Below, one piece after another: positions 1 through 11,196 of a stretch of DNA of 64,000 bases. This DNA is from Rhizobium sp. P40RR-XXII (GTDB lineage: Bacteria; Pseudomonadota; Alphaproteobacteria; Rhizobiales; Rhizobiaceae), in assembly GCF_012641405.1 (NCBI RefSeq), contig NZ_JABAII010000003.1, forward strand, positions 248,001 to 312,000. Direction: 5' to 3'. Every line of letters begins with the position of its first letter. Positions within the stretch are counted from its first letter, which is position 1. A model generated the notes under the pieces. That model was not told the origin of the DNA. It saw only the letters and a program-made list of their open reading frames with translations, and searched no databases. The translations under genes and the position numbers were made by a program.

Positions 1-1076
1 GCTTCATGCAGAGCCCCTATTACTATCTCCTGTCCAACAATCTTCTGCATCTGCGTCGGCGGATCGATGTGGATGGAGCCGCGGAGTTTCCGATTTTCGA
101 GGATCTGCGCAAGGAGAAGGTGACCGACTACATGGCCTTCGTGCAGACCTTCGGAGCCGGCTCGGTCCAGGGCATGATGGGCTCCTGGTCCACCGACAGC
201 ATCGGCGGCTTCAGCGAGGAGATGATTGGAGCGCTGATGCGCATGCAGAACCATCTCGCCATGGCGGCCAAGATGGCGGTTCTGGGTAAGCTCGCCAACA
301 ATATGCTGACCACCTATCTCGGTGGCGATGCCGGCAAGCGCGTGCTGAACGGGCAGGTCCGCCGCGGCGACGGCGAGACGATCCGTGCGGCCCTGGTCAT
401 GGGCGATATGCGGCAATCCACCGTCTATGCCGAGAAGGAAGGGCGACAGGCCTATATCGACACGCTGAACGAGTTCTTCGATGCGATCGCAGCGCCCTTC
501 AACCGCAATGGCGGCGAAATCATGAGCTTTCTCGGCGATGGTTTTCTGGCGGTCTATCCCTGCGGCCGGCACAAGGATCCGTCCAAGGTGGCCTGTGAAG
601 CCGCGCTATCGGCCGTCTTCGAGGCACAGCGCCGCGTTGCTGCTCTGAACAAGGATCGCCGGTCGCGCAATTTGAGCGAGGTGCGTTACGGAATAGGCCT
701 GCATGTCGGCAACGTCATGTTCGGCAATGTCGGATTGAAGGATCGGTTGACCTTCTCGGCCTTCGGCGCCGCCGTCAACGAGGTGGAGCGGCTGCAGTCC
801 CTGACCAAGAAATATGGAACGGAGGTTGTCGCGAGCCAGGCCTTTTCCGGCTACACCGACTGCGAGTGGGGAACGCTCGGCGAAGAAAAGCTGCGCGGCG
901 TGCGCCAGCGCTTTACCGTGGTCTCTCCGATGGCAGCCGCCATTGCCAACGGCACGGTGGAATTTTTCCACGACACCGCGGCTGACGGGCTCTCCGAAGC
1001 CGAGCAGGTCATCCTCTTGCACAGGGATGCCAAGAAGTTCGAAGGCCGTGTTCAAGTCGAAAACCTGACCCAGTGA
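1..1076 (+). CDS. Class III adenylate/guanylate cyclase, 5' end cut off
   Basis: The reading frame is open to the left edge and the first ATG at 6 falls inside the N-terminal sensor-like region of this family, so the gene probably starts outside the window. The class III cyclase domain runs from about residue 125 to 290, counted from that ATG. Both metal-binding aspartates are visible: D134 in MGDMRQST and D178 in FLGDGFLAVYP. The predicted reaction is ATP (or GTP) to cyclic NMP plus pyrophosphate. No transmembrane segment is seen, so the enzyme is likely cytosolic. The N-terminal region resembles the regulatory domain common to rhizobial cyclases of this type. It is the first gene of a long same-strand run that ends with a cyclic-nucleotide-binding protein at 13964. 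Nucleotide specificity cannot be read from the sequence with confidence. Confidence 0.88.
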   Translation, partial: FMQSPYYYLLSNNLLHLRRRIDVDGAAEFPIFEDLRKEKVTDYMAFVQTFGAGSVQGMMGSWSTDSIGGFSEEMIGALMRMQNHLAMAAKMAVLGKLANNMLTTYLGGDAGKRVLNGQVRRGDGETIRAALVMGDMRQSTVYAEKEGRQAYIDTLNEFFDAIAAPFNRNGGEIMSFLGDGFLAVYPCGRHKDPSKVACEAALSAVFEAQRRVAALNKDRRSRNLSEVRYGIGLHVGNVMFGNVGLKDRLTFSAFGAAVNEVERLQSLTKKYGTEVVASQAFSGYTDCEWGTLGEEKLRGVRQRFTVVSPMAAAIANGTVEFFHDTAADGLSEAEQVILLHRDAKKFEGRVQVENLTQ

Positions 1077-1236
1077 CCTCCGCCGCCGCCTGGTTCAGCA
1101 TAGGCCGATATATCACTGGAAAGACGACAGATTTTTTACAGTCTTTGCACCGCTTTGACCAGCTAGACACCCGTTATGCCCTACGTTAGTGTGCCGCCTA
1201 AGGCCACAAAGGTCATGTGAGCGGGAAGTAATATGT

Positions 1237-3140
<1,904 letters not shown>

Positions 3141-3147
<7 letters not shown>

Positions 3148-5063
3148 CGCGGCGGACCTTTCTCGGCCTGCTGGCCTCCACCATATTGCCGTCGCCTCTC
3201 GCCGCCGCGGAGGTCGACAACGAGCCGGAATATCTCGCCGATTGGCTGCGCGCCGGTCAGATGCCGCATCTTGCGAAGCGGCTGCCGAAATTTCCGCGCG
3301 TCGTCGACGTGGCTGCCATGGGGCGCGTGCCCGGCCGCTACGGCGGCTCCGTTCGCATGATCATCGGCAGTCAGAACGATATCCGTCTCATGACGATCTA
3401 CGGTTATGCGCGCCTCGTGGGTTATGATCGCACGCTGACGCTGCAGCCGGATATTCTGGAATCCTATTCCGCCGTCAACGATACGGTCTTCACCTTCAAG
3501 CTGCGTGACGGACACAAATGGTCCGATGGACATCCGTTTACCGCCAACGACTTCCGCTACTGGTGGGAGGATGTCATCCTCAACAAGGAACTGACACCGG
3601 GCGGCGGAGCGCTCGAATTGCGTCCGCACGGAAGCCTGCCGAATTTCGAGATGCTCGACGAGCTGACGGTGCGTTACACCTGGGATGACCCCAATCCGAA
3701 TTTCCTGCCGATCCTCGCCGCTCCGCAGCCGCTCGTCATTGCCGGGCCTGCCCACTATCTCAAGCAGTTCCATAAGAAATACCAGGACAAGATTCGTCTC
3801 TCCTCGCTGATGCAGGAAAACAGGGCGAAGAAATGGCAGGACCTGCATATCAAGATGGGCCGCTCGTACCGCCCTGAAAATCCCAATCTGCCGGTGCTCG
3901 ATCCCTGGAAAAACACGACGGCGCCGCCGGCCGAGCAATTCGTGTTCGAACGCAACCCCTATTTCCACCGCGTCGACGAGAACGGCCGGCAGCTGCCCTA
4001 TATCGATCGCCTTATCCTGAACATCAGCTCGTCGTCGATCATTCCGGCCAAGACAGGTGCTGGAGAAAGCGACCTGCAGGCAACCGGCATAGACTTCAAC
4101 GACTATACCTTCCTGAAGGAGGCCGAGAAGCGCGATTCGAGCAAGATCAAGGTCAATCTCTGGAAGGCGGCGCGTGGGTCGCGGGTTGCCCTGTATCCCA
4201 ATCTGAACAGCGCCGACAACGTCTGGCGCGACCTCTTGCGCGATGTTCGGGTGCGCAGGGCGCTGTCGCTTGCGATCGATCGTCACGAGATCAATATGGC
4301 TGTCTTCTACGGTCTCGGAACAGCAAGCGCCAACACGGTATTGCCCGACAGCCCGCTTTTCAAACCTGAGTATGCCTCTGCCTGGATCGAGCACGATCCG
4401 GATCAGGCCAATGCTCTTCTGGACGCTGTCGGCCTTGGCAAGCGGGATAAAGACGGCGTCCGCCTGCTGCCAGACGGTCGGCGAATGGAAATCACCGTTG
4501 AGACACCGGGCGAAAGCACGCTCGATTCCGACGTGCTGGAGCTGGTCACCGATCACTGGCGCAAGGTTGGCATCGCACTTTTTATTCGCGTGTCCCAGCG
4601 TGATATTTTCCGCAGCCGCGCCATGGGCGGCCGCATTCTGATGTCGCTGTGGTATGGCCTCGACAATGGTGTGGCAACGGCCGACATGAATCCAGGCGAA
4701 TTGGCACCGACGACTAATGACCAGATGCAATGGCCGCTTTGGGGCATGTACTATCTGTCGCGCCAGACGCAAGGGGTGGCTCCGGACGTGCCGGAGGCGG
4801 CAGAGCTGATCAAGCTGCTGGGCGAATGGGAAGAGGCTGCCTCCTCCTTCGAGCGCGCCGAGGTCTGGCACAAGATGCTGAAGATCTATGCGGACCAGGT
4901 TTTCTCCATCGGTCTGATCAACAGCACTTTACAGCCGGTCGTGCATTCGGCCCATATGCAGAACGTGCCGGAAAAGGCGCTTTACGGCTTCGATCCGACC
5001 TGCCTGCTCGGCGTCTACATGCCGGACACCTTCTGGATGAAGGAGGATCGTCCGAATGCTTAG
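3141..5063 (+). CDS. ABC transporter substrate-binding protein, family 5
   Basis: This is a 640-residue periplasmic solute-binding protein of the SBP_bac_5 (DppA/OppA) family, at the long end for the family. Residues 1-23 look like a secretion signal with a TRRTFLG start, close to a twin-arginine motif, and an Ala-rich cleavage region. The family-typical segment with KLRDGHKWSDGHPFTANDF lies near residues 118-136. It would deliver ligand to the adjacent permeases. It overlaps the ATPase gene upstream by 7 bases and the permease gene downstream by 8. It is a distant paralogue of the AgpA-like protein encoded at 39796, which shares the same domain plan and the motif of a GYP-like loop before a WEDE/WEDV segment. 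That hints at an oligosaccharide or other non-peptide ligand, but this is inference. Confidence 0.92.
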
Positions 5064-6054
5064 ATATATCCTCTGGCGCATCGCGGTCATGCTCCCGACG
5101 CTGGTCGTCATCTCGATGCTGGTCTTTACGATCATCCAGCTGCCGCCTGGCGACTTCTTCGATAGCCAGATCGCCGAATTGCGCGCCCAGGGCGACACCG
5201 CGAATCTTCAGGACATGGAGAATCTTCGCCACGAATACGGGCTCGACAAGCCCTTGCCGCTTCAATATCTGCACTGGGCTGGAGGTATGCTGCACGGCGA
5301 TTTCGGCTATTCCTTCGAATATCAGCTGCCGGTCTCGGAGGTCGTCGGCGATCGGCTCTGGCTGACCATCCTCGTATCGATGACGACGATCCTTTTGACC
5401 TGGTTGATCGCCTTCCCGATCGGCATCTATTCCGCCACCCATCAATATAGCTGGGGCGATTACGGGCTGACCTTCCTGGGGCTGCTCGGCATCGCCATTC
5501 CGAACTTCATGCTGGCGCTGATCCTGATGTATTTCGCCAATGTCTGGTTCGGCGTATCGATCGGTCATTTGATGGATCAAAAATATCTGTCGCAGCCGAT
5601 GAGCTGGGAAAAGGCGCGCTCGATCCTGTCGCACCTGTGGATTCCGGTCATCATCGTCGGCACCGCCGGCACGGCGGGCATGATCCGCCGTCTGCGCGCC
5701 AATCTGCTTGACGAGATGCAGAAGCAATATGTCGTCACCGCGCGCGCCAAGGGGCTGCACCCATTGAGGGTGCTGGTGAAATATCCGTTGCGCATGGCGC
5801 TGAATTTCTTCGTCGCCGATATCGGATCGATCCTGCCCTCGATCATTTCCGGCGCCGAGATCACCGCCATCGTGCTGTCTCTGGAAACGACCGGCCCGAT
5901 GCTGATCCGGGCCTTGCAGAGCCAGGACATGTATCTTGCAGGCTCCTTCCTGATGTTCCTGGCCTTTCTCAACGTCATCGGCGTGCTGATCTCCGATATC
6001 GCCCTTGGCTTTCTCGATCCCCGCATCCGCTTGCAAGGCAGGAGCACAAAGTGA
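5056..6054 (+). CDS. Oligopeptide-type ABC permease (DppB class)
   Basis: This is a 332-residue inner-membrane permease of the BPD_transp_1 family. The first transmembrane segment starts at residue 9 and is followed by the family-typical PPGDFFDSQIAEL and a GLDKPLPLQYLHW segment. The EAA-like loop (VVTARAKGLHPLRVLVKYPLR) near residues 225-250 is the ATPase contact. About six membrane helices can be drawn. The ATG at 5056 lies inside the end of the binding-protein gene and the stop overlaps the next permease, so it is translationally linked to both. It forms a heterodimer with the next gene product. Confidence 0.93.
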   Translation: MLRYILWRIAVMLPTLVVISMLVFTIIQLPPGDFFDSQIAELRAQGDTANLQDMENLRHEYGLDKPLPLQYLHWAGGMLHGDFGYSFEYQLPVSEVVGDRLWLTILVSMTTILLTWLIAFPIGIYSATHQYSWGDYGLTFLGLLGIAIPNFMLALILMYFANVWFGVSIGHLMDQKYLSQPMSWEKARSILSHLWIPVIIVGTAGTAGMIRRLRANLLDEMQKQYVVTARAKGLHPLRVLVKYPLRMALNFFVADIGSILPSIISGAEITAIVLSLETTGPMLIRALQSQDMYLAGSFLMFLAFLNVIGVLISDIALGFLDPRIRLQGRSTK

Positions 6055-7226
6055 GCGTATCCCTGCCAAAGCCCGGTGCCCCCCTGGAGCACTACGTCTC
6101 GAATGCGGATTTCGATCCGGATCAGTTCGAGACCATGTCCGCCGGCCAGCAACGCTACTACATGGCTTCGCAAAAGAAGCTGATGTGGTGGAAGTTCAAG
6201 AAGCACAAACTTGCGCTTGCATCAGGCATTTTCCTGCTACTGGCCTATGGCATGATCGTGATTGCCGAGTTCCTGGCGCCTTACGGGCTGCATACCCGCA
6301 ATGTCGACTATATTCACTCGCCGCCGCAGATGATTCATCTCTTCGACAAGGGCAATTTCGTCGGGCCGTTCGTCTACGGCCGCAAGATGACGCTCGATAT
6401 CGAGACGCTGCGCCGGATCTATACCGACAACCCCTCCGACGTGCAGCCGATCCGCTTCTTTTGCCGCGGCGACGCCTATCGCTTCTGGGGGCTGGTGGAT
6501 TCGAACGTTCATGTGGTTTGCCCGGCTGTCGGCGGCCAGATGTATCTGCTCGGAACGGACAGGCTCGGTCGTGACGTCCTGTCGCGCGTCATTTATGGCG
6601 CGCGCATATCCCTGACGATCGGCCTGATCGGCATTTCAATCAGCTTCCTGCTCGGCATCGTCATCGGGGGGCTGGCCGGCTATCATGGCGGTCTTTTCGA
6701 TCTTCTCGTGCAACGCGTGATCGAGGTGTTGCAGTCGCTGCCGAGCCTGCCCCTGTGGATGGCGCTTGCAGCGATCATGCCGGTGAGCTGGAGCCCGATC
6801 ATCGTTTACTTCGGCATCACCATCATTCTCGGCATACTGGACTGGACCGGGCTTGCGCGCGCCGTGCGCTCCAAGCTTTTATCCTTGCGCGAGGAGGACT
6901 ATGTGCTTGCCGCGCAACTGATGGGGGCAAGCACGCCGCGCGTCATCGGCCGTCACCTCATCCCCGGCTTCATGTCGCACCTGATCGCTACCGCGACGAT
7001 TTCGGTTCCGAGCATGATTCTCGGCGAAACTGCCCTAAGTTTCCTCGGATTGGGCCTTCGGCCGCCGATCACCAGTTGGGGCATCCTGCTAACCGAGGCC
7101 AAGAACGTTAGCGTGATCGCCTTCTATCCATGGCTTCTTTTTCCGATGGTCCCCGTGATATTGGTTATTCTGGCGTTCAACTTTTTAGGAGACGGGTTGC
7201 GCGATGCCGCCGATCCCTACAAATAG
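6051..7226 (+). CDS. Oligopeptide-type ABC permease (DppC class)
   Basis: This is a 391-residue BPD_transp_1 permease, longer than classical DppC because of a periplasmic insertion of about 80 residues after the first membrane helix (roughly residues 80-160). The motif GTDRLGRDVLSRVIYGARIS, typical of DppC proteins, follows the insertion. The EAA loop (YVLAAQLMGASTPRVIGRHL) is near residues 285-304. The same long-insert layout is seen in the AgpC-like permease encoded at 37499, so the two transporters in this window belong to one subfamily. The gene overlaps the preceding permease by 4 bases (ATGA) and ends the operon; 100 bases separate it from the glycosyltransferase genes. Confidence 0.92.
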   Translation: MSVSLPKPGAPLEHYVSNADFDPDQFETMSAGQQRYYMASQKKLMWWKFKKHKLALASGIFLLLAYGMIVIAEFLAPYGLHTRNVDYIHSPPQMIHLFDKGNFVGPFVYGRKMTLDIETLRRIYTDNPSDVQPIRFFCRGDAYRFWGLVDSNVHVVCPAVGGQMYLLGTDRLGRDVLSRVIYGARISLTIGLIGISISFLLGIVIGGLAGYHGGLFDLLVQRVIEVLQSLPSLPLWMALAAIMPVSWSPIIVYFGITIILGILDWTGLARAVRSKLLSLREEDYVLAAQLMGASTPRVIGRHLIPGFMSHLIATATISVPSMILGETALSFLGLGLRPPITSWGILLTEAKNVSVIAFYPWLLFPMVPVILVILAFNFLGDGLRDAADPYK

Positions 7227-7326
7227 CAGGGTGAATGGCGAAGACAGGATTGCAATTCGACGAGCGGTCGTGGATGTCGTTTGCCGACAAACCGCGTTGT
7301 GACTTTTACCCCCAGAGGTTTTACCA

Positions 7327-8541
7327 ATGAAGCGGCGTTTAGAAGATGCTCGAATCCTCATGTATAGCCACGACACGTTTGGTCTCGGCCATCTGCGGCG
7401 ATGCCGGACGATCGCACATGCGCTTGTGGAGGATTATCGCGGGCTGAACGTGCTGATCATCTCCGGCGCGACGATTGCCGGGGCGTTCGATTATCGATCC
7501 CGCGTGGACTTCGTCAAAGTACCAAGCGTCATCAAGCTGCGTGACGGCGAATATACGTCGATGGCGAGCCATGTCGCCCTGCAGGAAACGCTGAAGATGC
7601 GGCAATCGATCATCCGCCATACGGCGGAAACCTTTCAGCCGGATATTTTCATCGTCGACAAGGAGCCGTTGGGTCTCAAGGGCGAGGTCGAAGAGACGCT
7701 GACCTATCTCAAGGCGCGCGGCACGACGCTCGTTCTGGGCATGCGCGATGTCATGGACGCGCCGCACCTGCTGGAAGCGGAGTGGAAGAAAACCAACGCG
7801 CTGCAGAAGATCGACCAATTCTATGATCGTGTGTGGGTCTACGGCCCGCCGGATTTCCATGACCCGCTTATCGGGCTCGACGTGCCCGCGGGCGTGCGCC
7901 GGAAGATGGAGTTCGTCGGCTTCCTGCAGCGCAGCGTTTCCACTTTGGGCACGAAATCCGAGCATGTGCCCGACGAGGACTATATTCTGGTGACAACAGG
8001 CGGCGGCGGCGACGGCGCCGATTTGGTCAGCGATGTCGTCGGCGCTTTCGAGCAGGACAGCTCCCTGACGCAGAAGACGCTGATCGTCCTCGGCCCGTAC
8101 ATGCCGGCCAAGGAGCGCGGTCAGCTCCTGGAGCGCGCCAGCAAGATCGACTGTCTGCAGGTGATCGAGTTTGACAACAAGATGGAAGAGTTGATCGCCG
8201 GCGCCAAAGCCGTCGTTGCTATGGGCGGTTACAACACCTATTGCGAGATCCTGTCTTTCGACAAGCCGGCGCTGATCATTCCGCGCACCCGCCCGCGTGA
8301 GGAGCAGCTGATCCGCGCTCAGCGCGCCAGCGAGCTCGGCCTTGTCGATATGCTGCTGCCGGAGGAATCCGCCGATCCGAAGCAGCTTGCCACCGCCCTG
8401 AAGCGCCTGCCGAACCGCGCGCCGCCTTCGGCGAGCAGCAGCAATATGCGCCTTGAAGGACTGGTGCATATTTCGCGCACCGTCGGCGAGTGGTTCGATG
8501 ATCGCGAGCGCTACACGCCGCTGTCGATCGTTGCTGAATAG
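7327..8541 (+). CDS. MurG/GT28-like glycosyltransferase
   Basis: This 404-residue protein has a GT-B fold. The N-terminus has the glycine-rich acceptor-side motif FGLGHLRRC near residue 18. A GT28-type C-terminal half follows, with a Gly-rich stretch VTTGGGGDG near 220 and a donor-site segment VAMGGYNTYCEILSF near 295-310, as in nucleotide-sugar-binding MurG-like enzymes. No membrane helix or signal peptide is seen, so it probably works on the cytosolic side. It is the first of three glycosyltransferase genes on the same strand, separated from the next by 17 bases. The gene at 9800 encodes a diverged paralogue. Donor and acceptor are unknown; the neighbours suggest one glycoconjugate pathway. 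Confidence 0.82.
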   Translation: MKRRLEDARILMYSHDTFGLGHLRRCRTIAHALVEDYRGLNVLIISGATIAGAFDYRSRVDFVKVPSVIKLRDGEYTSMASHVALQETLKMRQSIIRHTAETFQPDIFIVDKEPLGLKGEVEETLTYLKARGTTLVLGMRDVMDAPHLLEAEWKKTNALQKIDQFYDRVWVYGPPDFHDPLIGLDVPAGVRRKMEFVGFLQRSVSTLGTKSEHVPDEDYILVTTGGGGDGADLVSDVVGAFEQDSSLTQKTLIVLGPYMPAKERGQLLERASKIDCLQVIEFDNKMEELIAGAKAVVAMGGYNTYCEILSFDKPALIIPRTRPREEQLIRAQRASELGLVDMLLPEESADPKQLATALKRLPNRAPPSASSSNMRLEGLVHISRTVGEWFDDRERYTPLSIVAE

Positions 8542-8558
8542 GTCATCGGAAGCCGTCG

Positions 8559-9818
8559 ATGCGGAAGAAAATACTGGTGGTCCTCAAGGGCTATCCTCGC
8601 CTGTCGGAAACCTTCATTGCGCAGGAACTGCTTGGCCTGGAAAAGGCCGGCTTCGACCTGACGCTGATTTCGATGCGCAAGCCGACGGACAAGAAGCGCC
8701 ATCCCGTCCATGACGAGATCAAGGCGCGTGTCGTCTATCTGCCGGAATATCTGCACAACGAACCGTTAAGGGTGCTGCGAGCCTTGTGGGCAGGCATCGG
8801 CAAGCCCGGCTTCAAACCGCTCCTGAAGCAATTCTGCGCCGACCTGAAGCGGGATATCACCCCAAACCGCGTGCGGCGCTTCGGCCAGGCATTGGTTCTG
8901 GCGCATGAATGGCCCGATGGCGGCGAATGGCTACATGCGCATTTCATCCATACGCCGGCTTCCGTGACCTCCTATGCCAGCATCATGACGGGCATTCCCT
9001 GGACCTGTTCGGCGCACGCCAAGGATATCTGGACTTCGCCGGACTGGGAGCTCTCGGAAAAGCTCGGCCGAGCCCGCTGGACGGTGACCTGCACGCGCAC
9101 CGGCTTCGAGCACATGCGAGATCTGATCCAGGCGGATGACAAGGTGTATCTGAGCTATCATGGCCTCGACCTCGATCGCTTCGCCCCCTTTTCCGGCGAA
9201 CATTCCGATCGGGATGGCACGGATGCTTCGGACCCCGCCCTCATTCTCAGCGTCGGGCGCGCGGTGGAGAAGAAGGGATACGACGTGTTGCTGAAGGCGC
9301 TGGCGCTGTTGCCTGGCGATCTCGGCTGGCGCTTTACCCACATCGGCGGGGGCGATGGGCTGGCAAAGCTGAAGGCATTGGCCGACACGCTCGGCATTGC
9401 CGACCGCCTCACCTGGAAGGGGGCGTTGGCACAGGAGGAGGTGCTTGCCCATTACCGCCAGGCCGATATCTTCGCGCTCGCCTGCCGCGTGGCGGCTGAC
9501 GGCGATCGCGATGGCCTGCCCAATGTGCTCGTGGAAGCGTCGAGCCAGCGTCTCGTCTGCGTTTCCACCAATGTCTCCGGTGTTCCCGAATTGCTCGAGG
9601 ACGGCGAAAACGGCCTTGTCGTCCCATCCGAGGATCCGCAGGCGCTCGCCGCCGCGCTGGAATCTGCCATTCGCAACCCGGTGCTGCGTCACAAGCTCGG
9701 TGAGGCGGCCGAAAGGCGGGTGCGCGAGCATTTCGACTATCATGCCAGCATCCGGCAGTTGACGCGGCTGTTCGAGGAGCAGTGGCAGAGGGAAGACCAA
9801 TGGCGGAAATCCGCATGA
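8559..9818 (+). CDS. GT4-family glycosyltransferase
   Basis: This is a 419-residue GT-B retaining glycosyltransferase of family GT4 (Glycos_transf_1). The C-terminal half shows ILSVGRAVEKKGYDVLLKAL near residue 230, the acceptor region HIGGGDGLAKLKALA, and the donor E-x7-E region DGLPNVLVEASSQR near 315-325. The N-terminal half contains HAHFIHTPASVTSYAS and SAHAKDIW, as in colanic-acid or WcaL-type enzymes. It should transfer a sugar from a nucleotide-sugar to a lipid-linked or soluble acceptor in the cytosol. The start ATG at 8559 follows the previous stop by 17 bases, and its 3' end overlaps the next gene by 19 bases. Sugar specificity cannot be deduced. Confidence 0.88.
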   Translation: MRKKILVVLKGYPRLSETFIAQELLGLEKAGFDLTLISMRKPTDKKRHPVHDEIKARVVYLPEYLHNEPLRVLRALWAGIGKPGFKPLLKQFCADLKRDITPNRVRRFGQALVLAHEWPDGGEWLHAHFIHTPASVTSYASIMTGIPWTCSAHAKDIWTSPDWELSEKLGRARWTVTCTRTGFEHMRDLIQADDKVYLSYHGLDLDRFAPFSGEHSDRDGTDASDPALILSVGRAVEKKGYDVLLKALALLPGDLGWRFTHIGGGDGLAKLKALADTLGIADRLTWKGALAQEEVLAHYRQADIFALACRVAADGDRDGLPNVLVEASSQRLVCVSTNVSGVPELLEDGENGLVVPSEDPQALAAALESAIRNPVLRHKLGEAAERRVREHFDYHASIRQLTRLFEEQWQREDQWRKSA

Positions 9819-10960
9819 CGGCTTCGCATTCCCAGCCGTTACGCGTTTTCTTCTACGTTCAGCATCTGCTCGGTATCGGCCATCTGGCGCGGGCCAGCCG
9901 CATTGCCAGCGCACTGGCGAAGGACGGCTGCCAGGTGACTGTCGTCACCGGTGGCGTGCCGGTAAATGGATTCCCCGGGGCGGATGTCACCTCGGTCACA
10001 TTGCCCGCTGTCGTTGCCAGCAGCGCCGGGTTTTCCGGCCTGGCCGATCAGGCCGGCAATCCCGTCGGCGAGGATTTTCTATCGCGCCGCCGCGATCTGC
10101 TGCTGGATGCGTTTCGGCAGGCCGCGCCCGATGTCGTCGTCATCGAAGCATTTCCCTTCGGCCGCAGGCAGATGCGTTTCGAGCTTCTGCCGCTGCTCGA
10201 TGCCGTTGCGAAGGCCGATCCGAAACCGAGGCTTTACACCTCGGTGCGCGATATCCTGCAGCAACAGAAGAAGCCGGGGCGGGATGAGGAGACCGTAGGG
10301 CTGCTTCGCGATCACTTCGATGGCGTGCTCGTTCATGGCGACCCGCATTTTGTCCGGCTGGAGGAAACCTTTCCCTTGACCGAGGCGATCGCCGACAAGA
10401 TTGCCTATACGGGCCTTGTCGCGCCTGCGTTGCCGCCGGAACCCGTCGAAACCTTTGATATCATCGTATCGGCCGGCGGCGGCGCCGTCGGGCGCGACCT
10501 GATCCGTGCATCGCTGGAGGCAGCAAGCCGCGTGGCGACGGATCGCCGCTGGCTGTTGGTCGCCGGGCCGAATTTGCCCGAACAGGACTATGCCGATCTT
10601 GCCAGACACGCGCCTGGCAATGTCGAGCTCGTTCGCTTCCGCAAGGATTTTCCATCTCTCCTGCGGGGTGCAGAGCTGTCGGTCTCGCAAGCCGGCTACA
10701 ATACGGTCGGCGATCTTCTTGTCGCCGGTTGTCGCGCTATTCTGGTTCCCTTCACGGCTGGCGGCGAAACGGAGCAGTCCGTCAGGGCCGAGCGGCTGGA
10801 AAAGCTGGGCTTGGCATTGGCCCTGCCGGAGGCGGGATTGACGACCGAATTGCTGGTCGGGGCCGTGAAGACCGCGCTGTCGCGGCCCAAGCCGCGCAAC
10901 CCGGACATCGATCTCGGCGGTGCCGCCAGAACCTCGGCTATTCTGCGCCAAATCATATAG
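9800..10960 (+). CDS. MurG/GT28-like glycosyltransferase, paralogue of the gene at 7327
   Basis: This 386-residue GT-B protein opens with FYVQHLLGIGHLARASRI, which aligns with the first glycosyltransferase of this cluster. The donor half has IVSAGGGAVGRDLI near residue 223 and a donor-site segment SVSQAGYNTVGDLLVAGC near 292-309, followed by PFTAGGETEQSVRAERL. An upstream in-frame GTG at 9782 exists. The ATG at 9800 is chosen because the purine-rich AGAGGGAAGA lies just before it and the N-terminus then matches the family. It overlaps the GT4 gene, so the two are translationally coupled. Two related enzymes flanking a GT4 enzyme suggest sequential sugar additions to one acceptor. Confidence 0.8.
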   Translation: MAEIRMTASHSQPLRVFFYVQHLLGIGHLARASRIASALAKDGCQVTVVTGGVPVNGFPGADVTSVTLPAVVASSAGFSGLADQAGNPVGEDFLSRRRDLLLDAFRQAAPDVVVIEAFPFGRRQMRFELLPLLDAVAKADPKPRLYTSVRDILQQQKKPGRDEETVGLLRDHFDGVLVHGDPHFVRLEETFPLTEAIADKIAYTGLVAPALPPEPVETFDIIVSAGGGAVGRDLIRASLEAASRVATDRRWLLVAGPNLPEQDYADLARHAPGNVELVRFRKDFPSLLRGAELSVSQAGYNTVGDLLVAGCRAILVPFTAGGETEQSVRAERLEKLGLALALPEAGLTTELLVGAVKTALSRPKPRNPDIDLGGAARTSAILRQII

Positions 10961-11196
10961 AGAAAGGCGCGGCGGCTATCGGAGCCATCCTGTCGTTTTA
11001 TCCTCCTGGATTCCTGCAATCTTGTGATATAAATCGAAAAATCGATGAATCGGGAGGAGCGTGGACGAAGGACCGGGCGGTTCCCCTTTTCACAATGGGG
11101 CCACGTATCCGCAACGAAATCTTCCCGCATCTCTGCAACATCGGTGCCGGCATCAGGCCGGCGCTGGGCGTTGAATCTGAAAGCCTGCAGTAAGCA